A stretch of 64,000 nucleotides of DNA. It comes from Enterococcus pallens ATCC BAA-351. GTDB lineage: Bacteria > Bacillota > Bacilli > Lactobacillales > Enterococcaceae. Shown piece by piece: positions 7,135-15,051 of the stretch (position 1 is the stretch's first letter; every line of letters begins with the position of its first letter). Below the pieces are notes generated by a model that saw only the letters and a list, made by a program, of their open reading frames with translations, did no database searches and was not told the DNA's origin. The translations under genes were made by a program, and so were the position numbers. The DNA lies in the NCBI RefSeq assembly GCF_000407485.1, contig NZ_ASWD01000002.1:372001-436000 (forward strand), given 5' to 3'.

Positions 7135-7233
7135 ATGAACTTGCATCCTCTTGTGCAGTATATTTTAGCCCCAATCTTTGTTGGGGTGATTGTCGCTGTG
7201 GTTAATCACTGGCTAGACGATCATGATCCATGA
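7135..7233 (+). CDS. Fst-like type I toxin peptide
   Basis: A 32-codon frame behind AAAGGAGGTG encodes MNLHPLVQYILAPIFVGVIV followed by AVVNHWLDDHDP. The I/L-APIFVG-x-V core and charged C-terminus are those of the Fst family of membrane toxins. The ATG is only two bases from the core ribosome site; a TTG at 7141 is better spaced and equally compatible with the family. A long hairpin follows at once. No antisense RNA gene can be proven by eye. The alternative is a YvrJ-like peptide, which often follows DUF1659/DUF2922 genes. Confidence 0.6.
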   Translation: MNLHPLVQYILAPIFVGVIVAVVNHWLDDHDP

Positions 7234-7245
7234 CGAAGCAATAGA

Positions 7246-7288
7246 GATTGACACTTGCGAATTGGGCCCATTCGCAAGTTGTTCAATC
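7246..7288. terminator. Strong hairpin after the Fst-like gene
   Basis: ACTTGCGAAT (7253-7262) pairs perfectly with ATTCGCAAGT (7270-7279), and outer AGATTGA/TCAATCT arms extend the stem. There is no long T-run. In par-type loci such a structure serves as the shared terminator of toxin mRNA and antisense RNA, which fits the position; the role is inferred. Confidence 0.5.
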
Positions 7289-7562
7289 TTCTGCTATCAG
7301 ATCTTACTACGCAAATTAAATTCGATCGTTGAAAACTAAATATTTATAGATTGGCGTACTGAAATAAAGGTTTAAGGTTATCTTTAGTGAGATGGACACA
7401 TCACATCCTTCCTATGAGAAATAGTGATAGAGAAGTTTAAATGAACTGCTACTCTTTTTATTGTCTCTCTTGCAAAGACAAAATTCTTTGCCTTCTACAT
7501 AGTAAAGTCATTAGGAGAATAAGTTGGTTACAGCATGCTCATTGCTTAAATATTTTCAATCC
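7289..7562. other. Intergenic, no gene seen
   Basis: A/T-rich stretch between the Fst-like hairpin and the end of the module 2 operon. I see no supported coding frame. If the Fst-like gene has an antisense partner, its promoter would be here, reading left. Confidence 0.4.
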
Positions 7563-7563
7563 T

Positions 7564-7598
7564 AAAAAAGCACTCAATCAATATTGACTGAATGCTTT
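7564..7598 (-). terminator. Terminator of the module 2 operon
   Basis: On the minus strand AAAGCATTCAGTCAA and its near-complement TTGATTGAGTGCTTT form a stem with two mismatches, followed by T residues, 7 bp after the last gene. A sequence-divergent terminator holds the same position after module 3 (23371-23405). Confidence 0.8.
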
Positions 7599-7604
7599 GA
7601 GCCA

Positions 7605-8372
7605 CTAACTCATGGCAGAATAATACTTTAATTCTTCCAGCTGCTGGGAGTTTTCCAGCCAGTATTCGTAAAACGCACTGCTTAATTTGTAGCCTCTACC
7701 CCACAAGGTAGTGATGGTTTCGCCCTTAATACCATGCAATTCGAATTTGTGCTTCAATTTGTTGATTAAGCAAGATAGCTGGCTCATGTTTGATGAGGTG
7801 CCGCCATCTTGCCATAAGTAGTTGCACAGTTCTTGGCGGGATAAAACACCACTAGTAGAATAGGACTGAATTAAACATTCAAAAACCCGCTTTTCTGTTT
7901 TGGAGAGACTCTTAATCAACAACTTCAGATTATTCGAGGTAGTTTCTTCTCCCTGTATCGTAGGAAAGGTCAGAATTTGGTTACCGATTGCTACATCTTG
8001 TTTTACTTGTTGCTGCAGCTCGTTCATTTTTTCGCGTAAAAGTTCATAGCTGGTTTCTTTTGATATCCAGTCGACTAGGCCTCGTTCTTGCCAGTAGGCC
8101 TGTTCTTCCTCATTTGGGATATTTTCCACTACTCGCAAAACTAGTAACGGATGATTTTTCAACATTTGCAGAATATGTTCCACTTCTGAGTTACATAGAC
8201 TTTCGCTTAAGATCATCCATTGAAAATAAGATAAAAATGGGCTAATCGTTCCTGCTTTCAATCGTTTGAACAGATCTGTCGAACAGAGAATCTCACAATT
8301 CATTCGTTGCAATTTCTGGACCAGCGGCTCTTCAGCCAAGGAGTTTTTCGTTAAAATAAGTACATGTTGCAT
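7605..8372 (-). CDS. OmpR-type winged-helix regulator with degenerate receiver, module 2
   Basis: Product of 255 aa, start behind AGAAGGTGAG. Residues 1-115 have a receiver-like alpha/beta layout (VLILTKNSL..., WMILSESLC, LLVLRVVE) but no phospho-acceptor Asp at the usual strand end, so phosphorylation seems unlikely. Residues about 150-240 are a Trans_reg_C winged helix (LSKTEKRVFECLIQ, SRQELCNYLW, LSCLINKLKHKF, TLWGRGYKL). Last gene of the operon, so it is made when the switch is ON, and about 95% identical to the module 3 copy although the head proteins differ completely. Feedback on the switch or cross-control of modules is a reasonable inference. Confidence 0.8.
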   Translation of the reverse strand: MQHVLILTKNSLAEEPLVQKLQRMNCEILCSTDLFKRLKAGTISPFLSYFQWMILSESLCNSEVEHILQMLKNHPLLVLRVVENIPNEEEQAYWQERGLVDWISKETSYELLREKMNELQQQVKQDVAIGNQILTFPTIQGEETTSNNLKLLIKSLSKTEKRVFECLIQSYSTSGVLSRQELCNYLWQDGGTSSNMSQLSCLINKLKHKFELHGIKGETITTLWGRGYKLSSAFYEYWLENSQQLEELKYYSAMS

Positions 8373-8389
8373 GGGGACTCACCTTCTCT

Positions 8390-9133
8390 TTAAATTTTTG
8401 GTCTTTTCTTCTCTTTTATAGGTGGCTTTGCCTCGGTTTCTTCCGTGTCGATTAGGACATTCCATAAGATGACTAGCGTTACTACCACACAAATGGCTAC
8501 CTGAATCCACAACTGATCGAAATAAGATTCAGCTAGCTTGATACTGAAAATTGCCAGTAGGAAACAAATCACTAAGATAATTGCTAATTGGACTTGTTTT
8601 AATTCCTGTTGTACACGATAAGCCGTTTCTATCGGGACTCGTTTTTGTTGGGCTACCTGTCGAACAGAATTCTTCTCCGCTAAAAGCCAGATCATTTCAC
8701 GATAAAGCTTACGAGCTTCTGGTTCCTTACTAAACAAGGAGTAAGCATCTTTACTGCGGTCTCGCTCTTTTCCTGCCTTAACCAATACTGGATGGAGTAA
8801 ACGATCGTTGCGTAATGACCAACGAAAAACCTGACGCCATTCTTCGATTGTTAATTGAGGCAAGCTCAGTACATCCAAAGTTAATTCTTGCGCATCCAGC
8901 TGATCCAAGCAAGCTAACAGCTGCCTGTAATCACGGGAAATAACTTCCCAAGATGCAATCACTAAATGGTCTCCTGGCTGGGCAAAGTTCATTAATGCCT
9001 GGAATTCACTTGTTGGTGAATGTAGAGCTTCTACCTCTTGTGCGCCATCAGAAAAGAGTTCGTCCACTGGGTAATCCTCCAGCATATCCAATTGTTGGGT
9101 GAGTTGAAACCCACGTGCATAGCCAAGATTCAT
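8390..9133 (-). CDS. Membrane-anchored, catalytically dead serine-recombinase-like protein, module 2
   Basis: Product of 247 aa. Residues 1-95 follow the resolvase N-terminal fold: GYAR, then QLDML, LFSDGAQ, F-x-x-LMNFAQPGDHLVIA and SRDYRQLLACLDQL. The catalytic Ser of the YARVS motif is missing (YARGF), and the D-R-L-x-R motif reads EVISR. A helix-turn-helix-like region (about 145-182, KNSVRQVAQQKRVPIETAYR) is followed by two transmembrane helices (about 184-204 and 210-230) and a basic cytoplasmic tail. This architecture suggests a membrane-tethered DNA-binding protein and not an enzyme. Its ATG overlaps the TGA of the 59 aa gene. Target unknown. Confidence 0.75.
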   Translation of the reverse strand: MNLGYARGFQLTQQLDMLEDYPVDELFSDGAQEVEALHSPTSEFQALMNFAQPGDHLVIASWEVISRDYRQLLACLDQLDAQELTLDVLSLPQLTIEEWRQVFRWSLRNDRLLHPVLVKAGKERDRSKDAYSLFSKEPEARKLYREMIWLLAEKNSVRQVAQQKRVPIETAYRVQQELKQVQLAIILVICFLLAIFSIKLAESYFDQLWIQVAICVVVTLVILWNVLIDTEETEAKPPIKEKKRPKI

Positions 9134-9309
9134 CGTGTCCTTCCTCTTTCTATTGAAGTTTTTCGCCTATCGGAACCCGGCCGCTGCTTGCTTCGCAGTA
9201 GCCGAGTCATCTTATTCTGCAAGTCCCGTTGATCCTTCATCAGCGAGAACAGTAAATAGCTTTGGACCAATACAATCAGGCCTAGTACCAGTAATAATAG
9301 ATAGACCAC
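9130..9309 (-). CDS. 59 aa single-TM protein, module 2
   Basis: Short gene starting at GTG (9309) with GAGGCGAG upstream; the module 3 counterpart starts with ATG at the same place. The first 25 residues are one hydrophobic helix (VYLLLLVLGLIVLVQSYLLF), followed by a basic tail (KDQRDLQNK, RLLRSKQRPGSDRR). It ends in an ATGA overlap with the next gene. Conservation of frame, start, stop and overlap in both modules argues that it is real. Function unknown; perhaps a partner of the downstream membrane regulator. Confidence 0.75.
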   Translation of the reverse strand: MVYLLLLVLGLIVLVQSYLLFSLMKDQRDLQNKMTRLLRSKQRPGSDRRKTSIERGRTR

Positions 9310-9330
9310 GTTCTGTCTCGCCTCTTTCGT

Positions 9331-12300
9331 TTACTTGGTTTTAATTTTTCCTAAGTCGTTTTTCTTATAGTCCCAGCTGTAGGGCTGAATTGCCTTTTGG
9401 TTTCCAGCATCATCCTCATTCGGTTTGATATAGAAGGTGATCCAGAATTCACTATTTTCAAGTGGTGAAATGATTGTCCCTTTATCAATTATGGCTTGTC
9501 CAAGTGCCAGTGACTGATGCCCTTGATCATGGCTTTGACCATTTGGATCAGATATTCCATGAGAAACAAATTGTCCTACATAGTGATAATTTTCTGGAAC
9601 AACCAGAGACAAAAGGATCTCATCTTCATCATTTGCTAAATGATCCACAGAAACAGCAAACGTAGTAAACGAGAGTGAATCCGCTTGTTCCTGTGTATTT
9701 ATTATTTTATTCGTCTGATATGTCGGTTCTGTGTCTACCTGACCAAGTAACCTATTTTCAATTTTCACATATCCCTCCTGAGGAATAACCAGTTTAGCAG
9801 AAGGATTCAACACTACTTGACGAACGTGTAGTAGGGCGTCTCCAGTCAAGGTTACATTTAAATGGCCTGTCATAGCAACATCCTTTGTGTGATGATTGTC
9901 AGTATTTTCTTTCCATACATATTCAACAATTTGAGGAACAACACCTGGACTTAGCGCACCTTGAATTTCGTTTATTAATCGCACGTTTAAGTCCTCAGGA
10001 TTTTTGGTGGAGTCTGCCAATGTTGGCAACTCTCCGTTATCTAATGTGCTATCTGTTTCGTGTGTGGTATCAAAGTAATCATACACACGTACGTTTCCTC
10101 GTTCCCGGACATTCTGTGCATTGTGTCCACCTCGCAAACGAAACGGTATTGAATAATCATCAGCGTAAAACACCATACCATTTGTATCTTCTGGAGAATC
10201 ATTTTCATTATTTGGTAGTGTATTGGTTGTTGTTACAAACACCCAAACACGATTAGTTAGGGACACACCGTTCTCTGGTTTATACGTCACATCCACTGGA
10301 TAAGGCTTAGCAACCTTCGCATTTCGGAGCACATCTAATTGATCTTCATCTATTTCCACTTTTCCTGATATTTTATTAGAGTCTGTCCCATCTTCATCAA
10401 GTCCGTATCCTTGATCTCCAGTATTTTCATCATGGTCTTCTGTATTCCAAGCCTTTGTTTTAGCCAGTTCTTTGAATTTTTCAACCTTGAAAGCTTCAGG
10501 TATTGCTGCATCAATGCCAGTCAAAGGGATATGAAAGTTTTGGGCGTCTAGCGCATAGTCATCTGTTTCAATTGTTTGAAAAGTTTTTGCATTGATCCAT
10601 CGAGAGGTAGTAGTCGTTTGTGATTCCGAGTCTGTTATAAAATAGGTCACTCTTTGTGGGCCTACTTCGTCTATGTCGAACCCTAATTTACTCCATTCAA
10701 TATCAGCATCTATGTCCCTTGGATTTCTATTTATGCGCATTTCAATCCACTCTTGTCCTAAAGATGTATTTTCTGAGTCCATAGTGTCATATACTCTAAC
10801 CGCATCATCATTACTAGAGTCAGCAAGTGTTCCATTTTTTCTACCAGTAATCAACCAATTGTCTAAACACGTCCAATTAAAAGTATTCTTGTCCGTGTTT
10901 CTTAAATCAACATCCGTAATATCGAGACTAATACTTTTTTCAGCTTTAATAACCGGTGGATAATCATCCTTAGCTTTAACAAACCCCATAAAGGCTTCTA
11001 AGCAAATTTCTCCTGGTTCTTCATCCGTACTAGTAATTGTCCCCGTTTCACCAATTTTATGGTGTTCATCGACAAATAGATTATTAGTAGAAATTGTACG
11101 TCCAAAAATTAAGGCTCCCCCATTACCTTGTTTCATGAAATCAGGCGAAATGGTACCATCAATAGTAAAAGCATAGAGTGATTGCCGGTCAAAATTTTGA
11201 TCCAAAACACCTTGTACGTAAAAACTGTTTCCTTGAATTGTTGTAGATAATACTCGATGTTCAAATTCACCTTGTAAAGAACTAGTGGAACCAAAATAGA
11301 AGACTTTAGTTTGATCGTCAGGATTTTTTACGAAATTCAAAACGGTGTCTCTAGGATAGACTTTAACAGTCTCTTGAGTGTATTGTCCTCCCAATTCAAT
11401 TCTTATCAACTTGCTCTCTGTTTCTTCTGTTGAAAAAATATAAACTTCATCCTCAGTACATAACTCCTCCACGACGTGTAGTTTTCCATTACTCTGACGC
11501 GTACTATTGTATAATACTTTTCTTCGTATCATAGGTCTTCCATTTGAGTTATCAATGTCATTTTTATCAAATATCTGAAACGTGCGTTGTGTTTCTCCAC
11601 CTTGTGATCCAGCAAAATATTGATAGACTCCATATACATGATTTTCAGTTATTGTGGTACTTATAACATCTAAATACCCATAGCTAGCGTTTCCTACAGG
11701 ATTATTAGCCCCTGCAGGGATATAGTTCTCTAAAGAATATTCATATTGGGTGCTATGGGTAAAACTTGGATTAACATTATTCCAACCGTTAATGGACATG
11801 GTGGCAATTGGAACTCTAAAACGCAAACACGGATTTGCGTTATATGCATTCCTATTATCAAAATATACTGTTCCTGCAATAGAAGTTTGTCTATTATTAT
11901 TTGATGACGAATCAGCAATCGTTAAATATCCTACACCTAAAGTTGTTTGTGGCTTATTATTACCATTGACAGTAACTTTCTCTCTGGTAACAGAGATTGG
12001 ATCCGTTGTTTCGTCAAGCATGTATTTATAATAATTGCTGCCACCACTAGTACCAACTAAAAAGTTTGTACCATTGTCAATAGAATACAATTTCGTATCT
12101 ACACGATCGACTGTACTATTTAAATCACCTTGCATATCTTTATAAATACACACGCCAGAAGGGTTGATTACGCATACACCAATGATCCCACCTACACCCG
12201 TTCCAGACCCCCCTAAGAGGACAAAATAATTTCCTTCTATAGTTTGCTGAACATCTTTAACTGACCACCCTACACCTTGTAATCTTCCGCCTTTATCTAT

Positions 12301-12630
12301 TGACTCACTCCAAAATGCTTCAACGTTTTCTTTTGTTAAAATAGGGATTGTTTCGCCAGGTTGCTGTACATATCCATCAAATTGAGTTGTTAACTCCTTA
12401 AGAGCCTGCTCTTCTAAATCTACTGCATCTATCGGCACCTTAAACTCTGTATTCCCACTTCCTAGATTTATACTACTTGTTGGGTGGGCAGAAACTTTTT
12501 CCTTTTTTTGAAAGGAATTTAACAATACAACAATACTGACTAAAAGAATCCCTAACATACAAATAAGTCTTATATATCTAGACCATTTTTTGTTGATTGG
12601 TCGTCGCTGTTCTATTTTATTCTTCCACAT
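9331..12630 (-). CDS. Large exported fibre-associated protein, probable head/adhesin, module 2
   Basis: Start placed at ATG 12630 because AGAAGGAGT lies just before it. Product of 1,099 aa with a basic N-terminus and one hydrophobic signal or anchor segment (about 22-40), then an extracellular region. No LPXTG motif. The last about 170 residues, from LHVRQVV to YSWDYKKNDLGKIKTK, match the C-terminus of the module 3 protein (25138). The first about 900 residues do not, so the heads have been exchanged while the attachment end stayed constant. The head has beta-rich repeats with many Asn/Thr and no domain I can name. It follows the SipW-dependent subunits through two weak hairpins, which suggests lower expression. 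A tip adhesin is inferred from layout. Confidence 0.8.
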   Translation of the reverse strand: MWKNKIEQRRPINKKWSRYIRLICMLGILLVSIVVLLNSFQKKEKVSAHPTSSINLGSGNTEFKVPIDAVDLEEQALKELTTQFDGYVQQPGETIPILTKENVEAFWSESIDKGGRLQGVGWSVKDVQQTIEGNYFVLLGGSGTGVGGIIGVCVINPSGVCIYKDMQGDLNSTVDRVDTKLYSIDNGTNFLVGTSGGSNYYKYMLDETTDPISVTREKVTVNGNNKPQTTLGVGYLTIADSSSNNNRQTSIAGTVYFDNRNAYNANPCLRFRVPIATMSINGWNNVNPSFTHSTQYEYSLENYIPAGANNPVGNASYGYLDVISTTITENHVYGVYQYFAGSQGGETQRTFQIFDKNDIDNSNGRPMIRRKVLYNSTRQSNGKLHVVEELCTEDEVYIFSTEETESKLIRIELGGQYTQETVKVYPRDTVLNFVKNPDDQTKVFYFGSTSSLQGEFEHRVLSTTIQGNSFYVQGVLDQNFDRQSLYAFTIDGTISPDFMKQGNGGALIFGRTISTNNLFVDEHHKIGETGTITSTDEEPGEICLEAFMGFVKAKDDYPPVIKAEKSISLDITDVDLRNTDKNTFNWTCLDNWLITGRKNGTLADSSNDDAVRVYDTMDSENTSLGQEWIEMRINRNPRDIDADIEWSKLGFDIDEVGPQRVTYFITDSESQTTTTSRWINAKTFQTIETDDYALDAQNFHIPLTGIDAAIPEAFKVEKFKELAKTKAWNTEDHDENTGDQGYGLDEDGTDSNKISGKVEIDEDQLDVLRNAKVAKPYPVDVTYKPENGVSLTNRVWVFVTTTNTLPNNENDSPEDTNGMVFYADDYSIPFRLRGGHNAQNVRERGNVRVYDYFDTTHETDSTLDNGELPTLADSTKNPEDLNVRLINEIQGALSPGVVPQIVEYVWKENTDNHHTKDVAMTGHLNVTLTGDALLHVRQVVLNPSAKLVIPQEGYVKIENRLLGQVDTEPTYQTNKIINTQEQADSLSFTTFAVSVDHLANDEDEILLSLVVPENYHYVGQFVSHGISDPNGQSHDQGHQSLALGQAIIDKGTIISPLENSEFWITFYIKPNEDDAGNQKAIQPYSWDYKKNDLGKIKTK

Positions 12631-12683
12631 CTTCTTACTCCTTCTTTCAACACCTATCAAATCAATGCTTTAGTCACCATAAA

Positions 12684-12702
12684 ACACTCACCTCATGAGT
12701 GT
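12684..12702 (-). terminator. Weak intercistronic hairpin before the head gene, module 2
   Basis: ACACTC and GAGTGT form a 6-bp stem followed by TTTTA on the minus strand, between the subunit gene (ending 12744) and the head gene. A second small GATGCAG/CTGTATC stem lies just after the subunit stop codon. Module 3 keeps both structures (28441-28457, 28475-28496). Partial attenuation is likely, not full termination. Confidence 0.5.
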
Positions 12703-12743
12703 TGTTTCTTTTTATAAAGAGATACAGCGGGGAAACTGCATCC

Positions 12744-13391
12744 CTAATTTTCTGTTTTTCCTGTTAATGCTTCATCTACTATCTTTAAAGGATCTCCATT
12801 CACACTAGGAACAACACCTTGCCACCAAGCGTCACGATATACATGTTTCGCACAGTTAATGGTTTCAACCTTTAGTGAGATGGTGAATGTGGCATCATGA
12901 TACTGATCACTTATTTGAGCAGATAATCTGATTTTTTCAAAAAGCGCTGTTGTTGGCTTACCAGGTTCTAGTGCTTCTTTAATATAGTAGTAATACCCGT
13001 CTTCTCCATCTACCCATTCAGTCGCATCCAGTCCCTCTAAAATCAAATCTGTTCCAAGCTTTAAGGACAATATCTGATAATTATCAGGATCTCCAGCAAT
13101 ACTCGTTCGGACCTCTGGTAAAATCATCACTCGTACGAATTGATTGATTGTACCGGTATTTTTAATCTTTACAGTCTTTGTAACCGAAGTATTCTTTTTT
13201 ATCTCTTGAATACCTTCGTTGAAAACTTCGTCCAGCTCGGTTTCTACCTGCCCGATTAAAAAATCATTCTCTTTCTTGTCCTCTGCCGTCATTGCTGCAT
13301 ACACTAAATAACTTCCACCAAGCAATAGGAGGAGACAACTAACTGCAATGAATAGATAGAACTTTCGACGATTTTTTCTTCGCTGCTTCAT
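12744..13391 (-). CDS. SipW-dependent exported subunit (215 aa), module 2
   Basis: The long SipW-type leader (basic KQRRKNRRKFY, hydrophobic FIAVSCLLLLLGGSYLVYA) is followed by an early TAEDKKENDF segment. The body has the pattern seen in alternate-signal (SipW-dependent) exported proteins: VKIKNTGTINQFVRVMILPE, then WVDGEDGYYYYIKEALEPGK and LFEKIRLSAQ. This suggests a TasA/BsaA-like beta-sandwich. It is the last of three such proteins in the operon, 12 bp after the 13404 gene. Probably a minor subunit or an adaptor for the head protein. Family membership is fairly sure; the role is inferred. Confidence 0.8.
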   Translation of the reverse strand: MKQRRKNRRKFYLFIAVSCLLLLLGGSYLVYAAMTAEDKKENDFLIGQVETELDEVFNEGIQEIKKNTSVTKTVKIKNTGTINQFVRVMILPEVRTSIAGDPDNYQILSLKLGTDLILEGLDATEWVDGEDGYYYYIKEALEPGKPTTALFEKIRLSAQISDQYHDATFTISLKVETINCAKHVYRDAWWQGVVPSVNGDPLKIVDEALTGKTEN

Positions 13392-13403
13392 CTTGCTCCT
13401 CCT

Positions 13404-14252
13404 TTACTTGACTAGTTTATCTTTGTATAACTGATAGGCATGATCATCGGTAGCTTGAATTCCCCAGTCACTGATTAGTTCTTTGGTCAGGTCATGAGCA
13501 TCCATCTCAGGAACTAATTTGTACAAGGCTCCTTTATGTTGATTCCCATAAGCTGCACTTAACGTGACACTGTCCAATAAATTAGGTGTAACCTCTGTTG
13601 GCTGAAGGACCTCTGAATAATAGAAATATCCCTTCTCGTAATACCAGTAATTGGTGTCACTGGCAGTTGGAGGTGTATTTTGATCAAAAACTTTTCCAGC
13701 TTCAAAGTTCAATTCAATAGACGGTAAAGGATTTGCTCTTGTTCCTTTGTAAGGATACGTCTGATCTAATAAAGCAATATTGGCCTTATAATGCGTATTG
13801 GCCTTCTTTCCATACGTGTTGCCAACAACCCAGGTATTGGTTTTCTTGACATCTATCGTTACTGCACTGGGTGTTCCGTAGACTTTCAAATCGCCATTGC
13901 CATCACCAATACCATGATTGTCAGTGACATCTGTTTCAAAACCAACGAAGAATTCTTTTAGAGAAATGCGCACAATTGCTGGTGTTTCTCCCGTGTTACG
14001 CACTCGAACGTTTTTCTCCTTCGTGGTTCCAGGCGACCAGTGGAAAACTTGATTAAAGTCTTCTTCTACAATTGCCGATAATTTTCGGTCGTTAGCATCT
14101 GCTCGGTTCACCCGTTCATCGGCAGAGGTGATCCACGCATAGGTACTGCCTACGATTAATAACAAGCTCAACACTAGAGAGAAGCAGGCGAACAGTCCTT
14201 TACTGCGGACAAAGGTCTGAAATAGATGTTTTCGCTTTTCCTTCTGGTTCAT
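13404..14252 (-). CDS. SipW-dependent exported subunit (282 aa), module 2
   Basis: The start is the ATG overlapping the TGA of the LPQTG gene (ATGA), behind GAGGAGGAGC; a longer frame starting at 14282 would overlap that gene by 34 bp. The leader hydrophobic core, LFACFSLVLSLLLIVGSTYA, is followed by WITSADERVNRADAN, the typical SipW substrate motif. The body has VRVRNTGETPAIVRISLKEF, TWVVGNTY and a YWYYEKGYFYYSEVLQPTE block shared with the other subunits. Translational coupling to the anchor protein suggests the two act together. Likely a minor fibre component. Confidence 0.82.
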   Translation of the reverse strand: MNQKEKRKHLFQTFVRSKGLFACFSLVLSLLLIVGSTYAWITSADERVNRADANDRKLSAIVEEDFNQVFHWSPGTTKEKNVRVRNTGETPAIVRISLKEFFVGFETDVTDNHGIGDGNGDLKVYGTPSAVTIDVKKTNTWVVGNTYGKKANTHYKANIALLDQTYPYKGTRANPLPSIELNFEAGKVFDQNTPPTASDTNYWYYEKGYFYYSEVLQPTEVTPNLLDSVTLSAAYGNQHKGALYKLVPEMDAHDLTKELISDWGIQATDDHAYQLYKDKLVK

Positions 14253-15007
14253 CCCTGCTCCTCCTCTCGTCGTTTTTTCCATAGAAACAATGCAAGTAAC
14301 ACCAATAACAACCCGGAAAGAAACTGGTAAACAAGCTGTTCACCGGTTTGCGGCAAACGTTTTCCGCTACCAGAGGTTCCTGCAGCAATCGTTGAACCAG
14401 TTCTTGGTAAATCTCCCGAACCACCAGGCGCTTTAGAATCGCTTGGTACAGTAGGCTCTGTTGGTTCGCTGGGTTCCGTGGGTTTTTGATCCTTAGTACC
14501 AATAAAAGTCCAGTAGAATTGTAAGGTACTGTCTTCTCGCAAATCTTCGTTAGTTAAACTGCTTTCGACAGAAAATTTTGCGACGAGAATCTTTTCAGTC
14601 CCATACTTACACACACCTAGTTCCAAAGGAGTCTTAGTCCAATCCGTTTTGCCATCGCCTAATATCGGACCATGATAAATTTCTTTTTCATCCAAAGTTA
14701 AGGTCATAGTAATATGATCTTTCCAATCCAATGAACCCGTAGAATCAATTTTTTCCACCAGCATTCCTAGTGAAAAAGGCTCTTCCAAATCTAAACTGCG
14801 AATGGTTATCTCTTTTTCATACGTCTCACCAGGCAGAATATCCACTAAATCAACATAGTAGTCCCCTTCAGATGTTGCATAGACGCCATCAGAATCACCG
14901 ATTACCATGCCAGGAGGAAGTGCTTGGGCGGCCTCTGCTGAGCGAATTCCTCCCAAACAAATAAGCAGACACAACCATATGCTGAGTTTAGCTTTGAGTT
15001 TGCGCAA
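14249..15007 (-). CDS. LPQTG-anchored protein, module 2
   Basis: Product of 252 aa with a Sec signal peptide (KLSIWLCLLICLGGIRSAEA), an N-terminal domain (LPPGMVIGDSDGVYATSEGD, ILPGETYEKEITIRSL), a Pro/Thr/Ser linker and a classical sorting signal: LPQTGE, hydrophobic segment, KKRREEE tail. A sortase should attach it to peptidoglycan, making it the candidate base or anchor of the fibre. No sortase gene is in the window, so a housekeeping enzyme is presumably used. It sits between the major subunit and the two minor subunits. Confidence 0.88.
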   Translation of the reverse strand: MRKLKAKLSIWLCLLICLGGIRSAEAAQALPPGMVIGDSDGVYATSEGDYYVDLVDILPGETYEKEITIRSLDLEEPFSLGMLVEKIDSTGSLDWKDHITMTLTLDEKEIYHGPILGDGKTDWTKTPLELGVCKYGTEKILVAKFSVESSLTNEDLREDSTLQFYWTFIGTKDQKPTEPSEPTEPTVPSDSKAPGGSGDLPRTGSTIAAGTSGSGKRLPQTGEQLVYQFLSGLLLVLLALFLWKKRREEEQG

Positions 15008-15051
15008 CTTTTTCCACTCCTCCCTTTTTCATGGTTTTATTTCCATAGTGA

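Noticed and set aside
7135-7233. Treating the 32-codon frame as noise
   Set aside because: The strong ribosome site, the APIFVG core typical of Fst-like peptides and the following hairpin make a real gene more likely.
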